A DNA stretch of 64,000 bases from an uncultured Pseudophaeobacter sp. (GTDB lineage: Bacteria > Pseudomonadota > Alphaproteobacteria > Rhodobacterales > Rhodobacteraceae). The translations under genes and the position numbers were made by a program. The stretch covers positions 52,590 through 116,589 of the forward strand of contig CAJQNB010000002.1 of assembly GCA_905479575.1 (NCBI GenBank). The letters are read 5' to 3'. A model generated the notes under the pieces. That model was not told where the DNA came from. It saw only the letters and a program-made list of their open reading frames with translations, and did not search any database. Shown piece by piece: positions 43,236 through 52,428 of this stretch (within the stretch, counting starts at the first letter, position 1; each line of letters begins with the position of its first letter).

Positions 43236-44330
43236 ATGACACAGAAACTGCTCTTGATGGCGGCCGGTGGCACCGGTGGGCATATGTTTCCTGCCCAGGC
43301 CCTGGCTGAGGCGATGCTGCGCAGGGGGTGGCGGGTAAAGCTGTCGACCGATGCGCGCGGCGCACGCTACACGGGCGGCTTTCCCCATACCACCGAAATC
43401 ACGCAGGTATCCTCGGCCACTTTTGCCCGTGGCGGGCTGCTGGCCAAGGCCATGGTGGCCCCCAAGATTGCCGGAGGCATTTTGTCGATGGCCTGGCAGA
43501 TGCGGCGCGATCGCCCGGATGCGGTGATTGGCTTTGGCGGCTATCCGTCAATTCCGGCTCTGGGCGCGGCGACGCTGCTGAAACTTCCCCGGATGATCCA
43601 CGAACAAAATGGTGTGCTGGGGCGGGTAAACCAGCTGTTTTCAACACGGGTGGCCGGGGTTGCATGTGGCACCTGGCCCACCGATCTGCCGGATACCGTG
43701 CCCCATGAACATGTGGGTAATCCGGTGCGGGCTGCGGTGATGGAGCGGGCGGGGGCCGGCTATATCGAGCCAGGCGCCTACCCGATGTCGATCCTGGTGA
43801 TGGGCGGGAGTCAGGGTGCACGCATCCTGTCGGATGTGGTGCCTGCGGCCATTGCCGCGCTGCCGCAAGAGATCCGCCAATTTTTGCGCGTCTCGCATCA
43901 GGCGCGGGATGAGGACATGGAACGTGTCAGCACCTTTTACGCCGAACAGGGGATTGCGGCGGATGTACAGCCGTTCTTTAGTGACGTGCCTGCGCGCATG
44001 TCCGAAGCACAGCTGGTGATCTCGCGCGCCGGGGCCTCTTCGGTGGCGGATATCTCTGTGATTGGCCGCCCCGCCATTCTGGTGCCCTATGCGGCGGCGA
44101 CCAGTGATCATCAAACCGCCAATGCCCGTGGGCTGGTGGATGCCGGTGGCGCCATTTTGATCCCCGAAAGCGCCCTTGACGCGCGGGCGCTGAGCGCGCA
44201 AATCGAGGCAGTTTTGAGCAACCCGCAGGCGGCGATGCAAATGTCGCTTGCCGCATTAAGCGCCGGTGTTCCCGATGCCACCGACAGATTGGTGGCTCTG
44301 GTCGAGCAACTGGCCGAGGAAGGAAAATGA
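43236..44330 (+). CDS. murG: MurG lipid II synthase (GlcNAc transferase)
   Basis: The 364-residue GT-B enzyme has [20 protein letters not shown] (membrane/acceptor loop), [64 protein letters not shown] and [10 protein letters not shown]. It adds GlcNAc to lipid I on the cytoplasmic face. Its stop overlaps the murC start (AATGATG), so translation is coupled. Confidence 0.98.
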   Translation: MTQKLLLMAAGGTGGHMFPAQALAEAMLRRGWRVKLSTDARGARYTGGFPHTTEITQVSSATFARGGLLAKAMVAPKIAGGILSMAWQMRRDRPDAVIGFGGYPSIPALGAATLLKLPRMIHEQNGVLGRVNQLFSTRVAGVACGTWPTDLPDTVPHEHVGNPVRAAVMERAGAGYIEPGAYPMSILVMGGSQGARILSDVVPAAIAALPQEIRQFLRVSHQARDEDMERVSTFYAEQGIAADVQPFFSDVPARMSEAQLVISRAGASSVADISVIGRPAILVPYAAATSDHQTANARGLVDAGGAILIPESALDARALSAQIEAVLSNPQAAMQMSLAALSAGVPDATDRLVALVEQLAEEGK

Positions 44331-45742
44331 TGACCCCAGCAACCAAACTGCCCGGTGACGTTGGCCCCATCCATTTTGTTGGTATCGGTGGCATTGGCAT
44401 GTCCGGTATTGCTGAGGTTCTATTGAACCTGGGCTATGTGGTGCAGGGCTCTGATCTGAAGGCCTCCAAGATTACCCAGCGGCTGGAAAAGCTGGGCGCC
44501 CTGGTTTTTGTCGGGCAAAAGGCGGAAAACCTGGCCGAGGCTGAGGTGGTGGTGATTTCCTCTGCCATCAAACCCGGCAACCCCGAGCTGGACGAGGCCC
44601 GCCGTCGTGGTCTGCCGGTGGTGCGCCGCGCCGAGATGCTGGCAGAGCTGATGCGGCTGAAATCCAATATCGCCATTGGTGGCACGCATGGCAAGACCAC
44701 CACCACAACCATGATGGCCGAACTGATGGTGGCTGGCAAATTTGACCCCACCGTTGTCAATGGCGGCATCATCCATGCCTATGGCTCCAACGCCCGCATG
44801 GGGCAGGGCGAATGGATGGTGGTGGAAGCGGATGAAAGCGACGGCACCTTTAACCGTCTGCCCGCCACCATTGCTGTGGTCACCAATATCGACCCCGAAC
44901 ATATGGAACACTGGGGTGATTTTGACACCCTGCGCGATGGCTTTCATGAGTTTGTCTCCAATATCCCCTTTTACGGCGTGGCGGTCTGCTGCACCGATCA
45001 CGCCGAGGTGCAGGCCTTGGTGGGGCGGATCACCGATCGCCGGGTTGTCACCTATGGATTCAACGCCCAAGCCGATGTGCGGGCCACCAGCCTGACCTAT
45101 AAGGCCGGGGTGGCGCATTTTGACATTCATTTGCAGGCCGAGGGCCAGGTGATCGAAGGCTGTAGCCTGCCAATGCCAGGCGATCACAATGTCTCCAATG
45201 CCTTGTCGGCGGTGGCTGTGGCGCGGCATCTGGGCATGAACACCAGCGAAATCCGCGAGGCCCTTGCCGCCTTTGGCGGCGTCAATCGCCGCTTTACCAA
45301 GGTGGGCGAAGTGAATGGCGTCACCATCATTGATGACTATGGCCATCACCCGGTCGAAATCGCAGCTGTGCTCCGGGCGGCGCGTCAGGCCATTGCCGAT
45401 ACGCCGGGCGCGCGGGTCATTGCGGTGCATCAGCCCCATCGCTATTCGCGCCTGTCGGATCTGTTTGAGGATTTCTGCGCCTGTTTCAACGAAGCAGACG
45501 TGGTTGCCATCGCCGAAGTCTTTGCCGCGGGTGAAGATCCAATCCCCGGCGCCAGCCGCGATGATCTGGTTGCTGGCATGATCCGCCATGGCCACCGCCA
45601 TGCCCGGGCGCTGCTGGATGAGAACGATCTGGAACGGTTGGTGCGCGAACAGGCCCGCCCCGGCGATATGGTGGTTTGCCTGGGGGCCGGGACGATCAGC
45701 ACCTGGGCCAATGGTCTGCCTGAGCGATTGAGCCGCAGCTGA
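44327..45742 (+). CDS. murC: UDP-N-acetylmuramate:L-alanine ligase
   Basis: The 471-residue ligase has [18 protein letters not shown] (UDP loop), [17 protein letters not shown] (ATP loop), [25 protein letters not shown] and [16 protein letters not shown]. It starts the MurNAc peptide by adding L-Ala. Two adjacent ATGs (44327 and 44330) are possible; the second has better spacing from AGGA. The usual murB neighbour is displaced about 1.9 kb by the permease and DUF2484 genes. Confidence 0.98.
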   Translation: MMTPATKLPGDVGPIHFVGIGGIGMSGIAEVLLNLGYVVQGSDLKASKITQRLEKLGALVFVGQKAENLAEAEVVVISSAIKPGNPELDEARRRGLPVVRRAEMLAELMRLKSNIAIGGTHGKTTTTTMMAELMVAGKFDPTVVNGGIIHAYGSNARMGQGEWMVVEADESDGTFNRLPATIAVVTNIDPEHMEHWGDFDTLRDGFHEFVSNIPFYGVAVCCTDHAEVQALVGRITDRRVVTYGFNAQADVRATSLTYKAGVAHFDIHLQAEGQVIEGCSLPMPGDHNVSNALSAVAVARHLGMNTSEIREALAAFGGVNRRFTKVGEVNGVTIIDDYGHHPVEIAAVLRAARQAIADTPGARVIAVHQPHRYSRLSDLFEDFCACFNEADVVAIAEVFAAGEDPIPGASRDDLVAGMIRHGHRHARALLDENDLERLVREQARPGDMVVCLGAGTISTWANGLPERLSRS

Positions 45743-45772
45743 TGCCTGTCTAACCCCAAAAGGATTCGCCAA

Positions 45773-46984
45773 ATGAGCCAGCAGCTGAAGCGCCGTATCG
45801 GACTAGGTCTTTTGACTGCCTATGGTATCGGCGTCATGGTGGGGGCGGGGATCTATGTATTGGTGGGGGCAGTGGCTGCCGAGGCCGGGGTGCTGGCGCC
45901 GCTGGCCTTTTTGCTCGCCGGGCTGATCGCGGCGCCAACGGCGCTGTCTTATGCTGAATTCTCCTCTCGCCTGCCCGAGGCCGCAGGCGAGGCCGCCTAT
46001 GTAGGCCAGGGGTTCAACTCCAAGTTCTTTGCTATCTTTGTCGGGCTGGCGGTGGTGGTTGCCGGCACGGTGTCTGCCGGAGCAGTCCTGCGCGGCGGGG
46101 CTGGCTATTTTGCTGCTGCCACCGGGATAGATGCTGAGCTTGCCATCATTGGCATGGGGGCGGCCTTGGTTCTGGTCGCCATTATCGGTGTGCTGGAAAG
46201 CTTTGCGCTTGTGGCGGTCTTTACGCTGATCGAGGTGCTGGGCCTGGCCCTGGTGGTCTGGGCTGGGTTTTCCGCCTCGGCCAGCCCCGACTGGAACGCG
46301 GCTTTGCCGCTGGCCGAGATGATCACGACGCCGGGACTGGCCACAGGGATTGCCTTTGGTGCGGTGTTGGCTTTCTTTGCCTTTATTGGCTTTGAAGACA
46401 TTGTAAACATGGCAGAAGAGGTGCGAAACCCAACCCGCATTCTGCCCCAGGCTATTGTCATTTCCCTGGCTGTTACCTCGGTGATCTACGCACTGGTCTG
46501 TTGGGCCGCGGTTCGAACGGTGCCGCTGGACGCGCTGGCAAGCTCCGAAAGCCCGCTGGCGCTGGTCTGGCAGCAGTCACAGGGTGGCAATGCGCGGTTC
46601 TTATCGGCAATTGCGGTCTTTGCGGCGCTCAATGGTGTGCTGGCCCAGATCGTCATGGCCTCGCGGGTGCTATACGGATTGGGAGGCAGGACCACCGGGC
46701 TGGCGGCGTTTCGTCATGCGCATCCGCGCTTTGGCACCCCGGTGCGTGCCACCATACTGATTGGTTTAGCGGTTCTTGTCGCTGCCTATTGGCTGCCGGT
46801 GGCGCAGCTGGCGAGTGTCACATCCGCCACGCTTTTGTCTGTCTTTGTGCTGGTGAACCTGGCCCTAATCCTGCAAAAACGCCGCCAGCCAGAGGCGCCT
46901 TTTCAGGTTCCCTTTGCAGTTCCTGTGGTGGGTCTGATCCTATCGTTACTGGCGCTGGCCACCGCAGTAGGGGGGTGGATGTGA
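45773..46984 (+). CDS. APC-family amino acid permease
   Basis: The 403-residue membrane protein starts RRIGLGLLTAYGIGVMVGAGIYVLVG, the APC signature in helix 1, and has around 11-12 membrane segments, with FIGFEDIVNMAEEVRNPTRILPQAI in the middle. It imports amino acids or related compounds by secondary transport; the substrate is unknown. It sits between murC and the DUF2484 genes, which is not usual for a dcw cluster, and its stop overlaps the following GTG start. Confidence 0.92.
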   Translation: MSQQLKRRIGLGLLTAYGIGVMVGAGIYVLVGAVAAEAGVLAPLAFLLAGLIAAPTALSYAEFSSRLPEAAGEAAYVGQGFNSKFFAIFVGLAVVVAGTVSAGAVLRGGAGYFAAATGIDAELAIIGMGAALVLVAIIGVLESFALVAVFTLIEVLGLALVVWAGFSASASPDWNAALPLAEMITTPGLATGIAFGAVLAFFAFIGFEDIVNMAEEVRNPTRILPQAIVISLAVTSVIYALVCWAAVRTVPLDALASSESPLALVWQQSQGGNARFLSAIAVFAALNGVLAQIVMASRVLYGLGGRTTGLAAFRHAHPRFGTPVRATILIGLAVLVAAYWLPVAQLASVTSATLLSVFVLVNLALILQKRRQPEAPFQVPFAVPVVGLILSLLALATAVGGWM

Positions 46985-47226
46985 GCCTGATTGCCGCCAT
47001 CCTTTGGGTTCTGGCCACCACAGCCGTGGCGATGCTGCCGGTTGAGCGGCATTTTGTGCCGGGGCGCATCCTGTTGTTTATTGCTCCGTTTCTGCTGGTC
47101 TGGATGGGATTTGAGCTGGGCTGGATGGCGGTGGCGTTTGGGCTGTTTGCTGTAGGATCGATGTACCGTCGTCCAATCAAATACTACTGGACCAAATGGC
47201 GCCAGCCGACGGAGGGGCCGCAATGA
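46981..47226 (+). CDS. DUF2484 small membrane protein 1
   Basis: From a GTG at 46981 overlapping the permease stop, 81 residues encode three hydrophobic segments (LIAAILWVLATTAVAML, ILLFIAPFLLVWMGF, WMAVAFGLFAVGSMYRRPIKYY). DUF2484 is typical of Rhodobacteraceae, commonly between murC and murB. The function is unknown; position suggests a link to envelope synthesis. The start is inferred, since the open frame upstream is inside the permease gene. Confidence 0.82.
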   Translation: MSLIAAILWVLATTAVAMLPVERHFVPGRILLFIAPFLLVWMGFELGWMAVAFGLFAVGSMYRRPIKYYWTKWRQPTEGPQ

Positions 47227-47492
47227 CCCTCTCGCTAACCCTGGCCGCTGTCTGGGCGCTGCTGGCCAATCTTCTCGCTATGCTCCTCAGTAAGGACAAT
47301 CACTGGCGGCGCGCCTATATCTTGATTGCAATTGGCATCCCACTGCTGGGCTATGTGGTTTACGAGAACGGCCCCTGGTGGGGGCTGGCGGTGCTTTGTG
47401 CTGCCATGAGCGTGCTGCGCTGGCCGTTGATCTATCTGGGGCGCTGGCTGCGCAGGCGTGGGTTTGCCAAACATGGAGATGGCGGAGAGTGA
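47223..47492 (+). CDS. DUF2484 small membrane protein 2
   Basis: The 89-residue product (ATG 47223, overlapping the previous stop) parallels the preceding one: SLTLAAVWALLANLLAMLL, YILIAIGIPLLGYVVYENG, WWGLAVLCAAMSVLRWPLIYLGRWLRRRG. The shared layout, including the final Met/Leu-Arg-Arg-Pro or Arg-Trp-Pro after the third segment, suggests tandem duplication of the DUF2484 gene with divergence. Confidence 0.82.
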   Translation: MTLSLTLAAVWALLANLLAMLLSKDNHWRRAYILIAIGIPLLGYVVYENGPWWGLAVLCAAMSVLRWPLIYLGRWLRRRGFAKHGDGGE

Positions 47493-47628
47493 CGGTCGCA
47501 GTAGAATTGGTTTTGCCCTTGCCGGTGCCTTTCTTGCGATCACTTGGCTTGCAACTTTAATCGCCTTCTGCTTTTGGCTGATGATCAATACTTTTTACGC
47601 TGGATGGACTGGCCCTGAACATGTCTGA
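47473..47628 (+). CDS. 51-residue single-helix membrane protein before murB
   Basis: ATG 47473 opens a 51-codon frame reading [18 protein letters not shown], then a hydrophobic segment ([19 protein letters not shown]) and a short tail [13 protein letters not shown]. It overlaps the end of DUF2484-2 and the first codons of murB (ATG 47621), as expected for coupled genes. The clean amphipathic/hydrophobic pattern argues for a real protein. No family is recognised. Confidence 0.55.
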   Translation: MEMAESDGRSRIGFALAGAFLAITWLATLIAFCFWLMINTFYAGWTGPEHV

Positions 47629-48571
47629 ACTTGATCTTGCAAATTTGCCATCGGTACGTGGCAAGCTGACCCCAAATCGCGCCCTGTCTGATCTGACCTG
47701 GCTGCGCGTCGGTGGTGCAGCTGACTATCTGTTCCAGCCAGTGGATGTTGACGACTTGAAGAACTTCCTGGCGCAATTGCCCGCTGACATTGCCGTATTT
47801 CCCATGGGCGTGGGCTCTAACCTCATTGTGCGCGATGGGGGCTTGCGGGCTGTGGTGATCCGCTTGGGACGCGGCTTTAACGGGATCGAGATTGAGGGCG
47901 ATCTGGTCACCGCAGGGGCAGCGGCGCTGGATGCCCATGTGGCGCGCAAAGCCGCTGACGCAGGCCTGGACCTGACCTTTTTGCGCACCATTCCCGGCTC
48001 TATTGGTGGCGCGGTGCGAATGAATGCCGGTTGCTATGGCTCTTATGTGGCGGATCATTTTGTCTCAGCCCAGATCGTCACCCGGCAAGGAGAGCTGCGC
48101 GTGATCACGGCGCAGGAGCTCGCGTTCCAGTATCGCCAGACTGAGCTGCCAGAAGGCGCGGTGCTGATTTCGGCCACCTTGCGCGCCGAGGCAGCGGATC
48201 CAGACGCCCTGCATGACCGGATGAAAGCCCAGCTGCAAAAGCGCGATGACACCCAGCCCACCAAGGATCGTTCTGCCGGGTCGACCTTTCGCAATCCGGC
48301 CGGGTTTTCCTCGACCGGCCGCGCTGATGATGTGCAGGATCTGAAGGCCTGGAAGGTGATTGATGACGCCGGGATGCGCGGTGCCCAGCTGGGCGGTGCA
48401 CAAATGAGCGAGAAACACTCCAACTTTATGATCAACACGGGTGGCGCAACTGCCGCAGATCTGGAGACTTTGGGCGAAGATGTCAGAAAAAAGGTTTACG
48501 CCAATTCCGGCATAACGCTAGAATGGGAAATCATGAGGGTCGGAGAACCCCTGTTAGAGCAGCAAGAATAA
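47621..48571 (+). CDS. murB: UDP-N-acetylenolpyruvoylglucosamine reductase
   Basis: The 316-residue flavoprotein has [30 protein letters not shown] (FAD), [34 protein letters not shown] and [22 protein letters not shown], with the catalytic Ser in the AGST segment. It completes UDP-MurNAc synthesis. The ATG at 47621 overlaps the small membrane ORF. It ends before a 347-base gap ahead of ddl. Confidence 0.97.
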   Translation: MSELDLANLPSVRGKLTPNRALSDLTWLRVGGAADYLFQPVDVDDLKNFLAQLPADIAVFPMGVGSNLIVRDGGLRAVVIRLGRGFNGIEIEGDLVTAGAAALDAHVARKAADAGLDLTFLRTIPGSIGGAVRMNAGCYGSYVADHFVSAQIVTRQGELRVITAQELAFQYRQTELPEGAVLISATLRAEAADPDALHDRMKAQLQKRDDTQPTKDRSAGSTFRNPAGFSSTGRADDVQDLKAWKVIDDAGMRGAQLGGAQMSEKHSNFMINTGGATAADLETLGEDVRKKVYANSGITLEWEIMRVGEPLLEQQE

Positions 48572-48918
48572 CGTCGAGACATTCAAAACACGCAACCTTT
48601 TCAAATCTTTATAGGTTTGCTTGGGGGATGTTTTTGCCGTTTGGGCGTGACAGCAGGCAGGCACGATCTTAAACATGGTAAAGGCGCTATTAATAACCCG
48701 GTAAGATTTGCGGCGTTATGATGGCACAGGGCTCCTGTTTCGGGGGCGAATTTCCGCCGGATGGCCTTAGGCAGTCATTTGGTGGGCAGGATCTTGGATC
48801 TTGCAACTGTTAGGGGTCTCAGGCCCCGGAATACGGGCAACGACCCGAAAATAATGCGGGTCCGTTTTAGGGCTCCAATAACCAAGGGCGCAAAGCCCGA
48901 TAATTTCGAGGCGCTATC
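48572..48918 (+). other. 347-base gap between murB and ddl, probable internal promoter region
   Basis: No gene is supported. The gap contains a 7-of-8 match to a CtrA site (48690-48704) and would provide the promoter for ddl-ftsQ-ftsA. A short open frame at 48761 overlaps the ddl start out of frame and is not believed. Confidence 0.5.
48690..48704 (+). promoter_or_regulatory. Degenerate CtrA box upstream of ddl-ftsQA
   Basis: TTAA (48690-48693), seven bases, GTAA (48701-48704) differs from TTAA-N7-TTAA at one position. In Caulobacter the ftsQA promoter is under CtrA control, which makes the match plausible but not proven. Confidence 0.35.
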
Positions 48919-49839
48919 GTGGGTGAGTCGAGCAGAGCACTCCCGAAAGTGGCGGTACTATTGGGCGGGCCCTCAGCAGAACGTGAGGTGTCTTTGTCCA
49001 GTGGGCGTGAATGCGCAGCCGCACTACGGGGCGAAGGATATGATGTGGTAGAACTGGACGCCGGTCCGGACCTTTACGCACAGCTTTTGACTGCCAAACC
49101 AGATGTGGTTTTTAACGCCCTGCATGGCCGCTGGGGTGAAGATGGCTGTGTGCAGGGCCTGCTGGAATGGATGGGGCTGCCCTTTACGCATTCGGGTGTT
49201 TTGGCCTCGGCGCTGGCGATGGATAAACAGCGCAGCAAGATGGTGTTCCATGAGGCTGGCCTGCCAATCATGAAAAGCGGCCTTTTTGCCAAAGAGGAGG
49301 TGATGGCGGATCATGTGATGGCGCCCCCCTATGTGGTAAAGCCCAACAACGAAGGCTCCAGTGTTGGGATCTATCTGGTGCATGAAGCCGCCAATGGCCC
49401 GCCAGCTCTGTCCCCTGACATGCCTGACGAAGTCCTGGTTGAGGCCTTTGCCCCGGGGCGGGAACTCAGCGTTTCGGTGCTGGGGGATCGCGCGCTTGAG
49501 GTGACCGATATTCTGACAGATGGCTGGTATGACTATGACGCCAAATACAAACCCGGCGGGTCGCGCCATGTGATTCCGGCGGATATTCCGGCGGATATTC
49601 GTGACCTCTGTCTTGATTACGCTCTGCGCGCCCATCGCGCCCTGGGCTGCCGGGGACTGAGCCGCACTGATATTCGCTGGGACGAGTCCAAAGGCGCGGC
49701 GGGTTTGGTCCTTCTGGAAACCAACAACCAGCCGGGTATGACGCCGACCTCGCTGGCGCCGGAACAGGCGGCCCATTGTGGTCTGGACTTTGGTGCGCTC
49801 TGCGCATGGTTGGTAAAGGACGCCTCATGCGGACGCTAA
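48919..49839 (+). CDS. ddl: D-alanine:D-alanine ligase
   Basis: The 306-residue ATP-grasp ligase has [83 protein letters not shown] and [20 protein letters not shown]. It makes the D-Ala-D-Ala used by MurF. The start is GTG at 48919 with GAGG seven bases upstream, which gives the conserved N-terminus. Its 3' end overlaps ftsQ by 13 bases. Confidence 0.97.
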   Translation: MGESSRALPKVAVLLGGPSAEREVSLSSGRECAAALRGEGYDVVELDAGPDLYAQLLTAKPDVVFNALHGRWGEDGCVQGLLEWMGLPFTHSGVLASALAMDKQRSKMVFHEAGLPIMKSGLFAKEEVMADHVMAPPYVVKPNNEGSSVGIYLVHEAANGPPALSPDMPDEVLVEAFAPGRELSVSVLGDRALEVTDILTDGWYDYDAKYKPGGSRHVIPADIPADIRDLCLDYALRAHRALGCRGLSRTDIRWDESKGAAGLVLLETNNQPGMTPTSLAPEQAAHCGLDFGALCAWLVKDASCGR

Positions 49840-50717
49840 AGGATCGCATCACCCGCAAGGCCAGTCAGGCTGACCCGGCGCCATCGCGGCTGAAGTATCG
49901 GCTGCAACGCTGGATGTTGACCCCCGGCATTCGCTTTGGGTTGAAATTTGGCGTCCCCCTGTGCTTGCTTCTGGCTGCCACCGGGGCTTTCCTGGCGGAT
50001 CAGGAGCGGCGCGATATGGTGCATGACAGCCTGTTGTCGCTGCGTGCTGCCATCGAAGAGCGCCCCGAATTCATGGTCAATGTCATGGCTGTTGATGGGG
50101 CGGGGGTCTCTGTGGCGCAGGATGTGCGCGAAGTGCTGCCGCTGGATTTCCCGGTGAGCTCCTTTGACCTGGATCTGGCGCAGATCCGGAGTGAGATCGA
50201 AAGCCTGGCACCGGTAAAGGCGGTGAATGTACGCATTCGCCCCGGTGGGATTTTGCAAATCGACATCGAAGAACGCAGCCCGGCGATGATCTGGCGTAAC
50301 CGCGAAGGCCTGGCGCTGCTGGATAAGACCGGCGCGCATGTGGCCGAGTTGGGGCGGCGGGCGATGCACCCGGAGCTGCCGTTGATCGCGGGGAAATCCG
50401 CGGATCTCATGGCGGACGAAGCCTTGGAATTGTTTGCCACCGCGCGGCCTCTTGGTGGGCGTTTGCGCGGATTGGTACGGATAGGAGAGCGCCGCTGGGA
50501 TGTGGTGTTGGATCGCGGCCAGCGGATCATGCTGCCACAGGATAATCCGGTGCAGGCGCTGGAGCGGGTGATCGTGGTGAGCGAAGTACAGGACCTGCTG
50601 GAGCGCGATGTCGCGGTGGTGGATATGCGAATTGCGGCGCGGCCGACGGTTCGAATGACGGAGAATGCAGTGGAAAACTGGTGGCGCATCAGAGAAATGA
50701 ACGAGGGTGGGTTGTAA
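49827..50717 (+). CDS. ftsQ: Cell division protein FtsQ
   Basis: The 296-residue bitopic protein has a basic cytoplasmic N-terminus, a membrane segment ([19 protein letters not shown]), a POTRA domain ([51 protein letters not shown] by position 105-155) and a C-terminal FtsQ domain. It recruits FtsL/FtsB to the divisome. The ATG at 49827 was chosen because the frame before it lies inside ddl. Confidence 0.94.
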   Translation: MRTLKDRITRKASQADPAPSRLKYRLQRWMLTPGIRFGLKFGVPLCLLLAATGAFLADQERRDMVHDSLLSLRAAIEERPEFMVNVMAVDGAGVSVAQDVREVLPLDFPVSSFDLDLAQIRSEIESLAPVKAVNVRIRPGGILQIDIEERSPAMIWRNREGLALLDKTGAHVAELGRRAMHPELPLIAGKSADLMADEALELFATARPLGGRLRGLVRIGERRWDVVLDRGQRIMLPQDNPVQALERVIVVSEVQDLLERDVAVVDMRIAARPTVRMTENAVENWWRIREMNEGGL

Positions 50718-50718
50718 G

Positions 50719-52053
50719 ATGACGGATCTTTATCAGTCCCAGCGTGCAATGCGGCAGATGCGCCGTCAGGCGATGCAGCGTGGTGTCGTGGCCATTCTGG
50801 ATATTGGCAGTTCAAAAATTGCCTGTCTGGTGTTGCGCTTTGATGGTTCCGGTCGGCTCAGCGAGGATAATTCCATTGGCTCTTTGGCGGGACAATCCGG
50901 GTTTCGGGTGATTGGCGCGGCCACCACCCGGTCGCGCGGGGTGCAGTTTGGCGAAATCACCGCCATGCAAGAGACAGAGCGCGCCATTCGCACCGCAGTG
51001 CAGGCGGCGCAAAAGATGGCCGGGGTGCGGGTCGATCACGTGATTGCCAGTTTTTCTGGCGCCAATCCGCGCTCATATGGGTTGGATGCCCGGTTGGAGC
51101 TGGGTGGTCAGGAAGTATCTGAATCCGAAATTGCCCAGGTGCTTGCCGCCTGTGAGGTGCCGGAATACGGTCCGGGCCGCGAGGTGCTGCATGCGCAACC
51201 GGTGAACTTTGCCCTTGATAATCGCTCGGGGCTTGCGGATCCCCGTGGACAGCTGGGGCAAACGCTGGCGGTGGATATGCATATGCTGACGGTGGACACC
51301 GGCACGGTGCAGAACCTGGTGCGCTGTATCCAGCGCTGCGATCTGGAACTTGCCGGGATTGCCTCCTCTGCCTATGCCTCGGGCTACGCGGCACTGGTCG
51401 AAGACGAGCAGGAGCTGGGCGCCGCTTGCATCGACATGGGCGGTGGCTCTACCTCGATTTCGGTCTTTATGAAAAAGCATATGATCTATGCCGATGCGGT
51501 GCGCATGGGCGGCGATCATATCACCAGCGATATTTCGATGGGGCTGGGTGTGCCCATGGCCAATGCGGAACGGATCAAAACCTTCTGTGGGGGCGTCCAT
51601 GCCACCGGCGTCGATGACCGGGACATGATCGACATTGGCGGCGACACGGGCGACTGGGAACATGACCGGCGCACTGTTAGCCGCGCAGAACTGATTGGCA
51701 TTATGCGCCCCCGGGTGGAGGAAATTCTCGAAGAGGTGCGCGCGCGGCTCGATGCCGCCGGATTCGAATACCTTCCAAGCCAGCAGATCGTTCTCACCGG
51801 CGGCTCCAGTCAGATCCTGGGGCTCGACGGTTTGGCCACGCGCATCCTGGGGCAACAGGTTCGCCTGGGTCGGCCTTTGCGGGTCCACGGCCTGCCGCAG
51901 TCGGCCACCGGGCCGGGGTTTGCCTCTGCCGTTGGTCTGAGCCTGTTTGCCGCCCACCCGCAGGATGAGTGGTGGGATTTTGAAACCCCTGTTGACCGCT
52001 ATCCGGCCCGCTCCATCAGCCGGGCGGTGCGCTGGTTCCGGGACAACTGGTAA
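50719..52053 (+). CDS. ftsA: Cell division protein FtsA
   Basis: The 444-residue actin-like ATPase has VVAILDIGSSKIACLVL (phosphate 1), the SHS2/1C insertion, GAACIDMGGGSTSISVF (phosphate 2) and QIVLTGGSSQILGLDGLA (adenosine). The C-terminus ends AISRAVRWFRDNW-like SISRAVRWFRDNW, an amphipathic membrane-targeting helix. FtsA tethers FtsZ to the membrane. ATG 50719 follows the ftsQ stop by one base; an upstream GTG at 50707 is less likely. Confidence 0.97.
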   Translation: MTDLYQSQRAMRQMRRQAMQRGVVAILDIGSSKIACLVLRFDGSGRLSEDNSIGSLAGQSGFRVIGAATTRSRGVQFGEITAMQETERAIRTAVQAAQKMAGVRVDHVIASFSGANPRSYGLDARLELGGQEVSESEIAQVLAACEVPEYGPGREVLHAQPVNFALDNRSGLADPRGQLGQTLAVDMHMLTVDTGTVQNLVRCIQRCDLELAGIASSAYASGYAALVEDEQELGAACIDMGGGSTSISVFMKKHMIYADAVRMGGDHITSDISMGLGVPMANAERIKTFCGGVHATGVDDRDMIDIGGDTGDWEHDRRTVSRAELIGIMRPRVEEILEEVRARLDAAGFEYLPSQQIVLTGGSSQILGLDGLATRILGQQVRLGRPLRVHGLPQSATGPGFASAVGLSLFAAHPQDEWWDFETPVDRYPARSISRAVRWFRDNW

Positions 52054-52428
52054 AAGCAGCAGAAAAAATATCCCCAGCCTGTGGAAAAACCTGGACCGAG
52101 CCGGGTGACAGGGCTGGGAAAAACAGATAACAAAGATATAACAGTCGCAAAAAGTGACGCAAAACTGCCGAGCAGAAGGCAACCGTCAAAATTGAACCTG
52201 TGACCCTGGTGGTAGTCCCGCTGGGGTAGGTTGCATTGTGTCGGGGGCTGTGGCGTTCTACCAAATCTGCCTGCATGAGCGGAGATTTGCGGGTTTTTCC
52301 CGGAGATGGGCCATATTTTGTGGCAGATTTCGTTTTTTGGGATGACGAGACTCCGCCTTCACGGTAAGATTGAGGTGGAAAAACAGGAATAGCCCTTGCG
52401 GGAGGGCTGAGAAACAGGCGGAAAGAGC
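52054..52428 (+). other. 375-base ftsZ promoter region
   Basis: No gene is supported. The gap separates ftsA and ftsZ and probably holds an ftsZ promoter. One GANTC site (GACTC, 52349-52353) lies about 80 bases before the start; in Caulobacter the ftsZ promoter is activated through a methylated GANTC site by GcrA. A CGGG-TTTTT-CCCG hairpin lies near 52290-52306. Confidence 0.5.

Noticed and set aside
48761..49051. Plus-strand frame of 96 codons overlapping the ddl start
   Set aside because: It runs out of frame into ddl, whose conserved N-terminus is certain; the part before ddl has no features.
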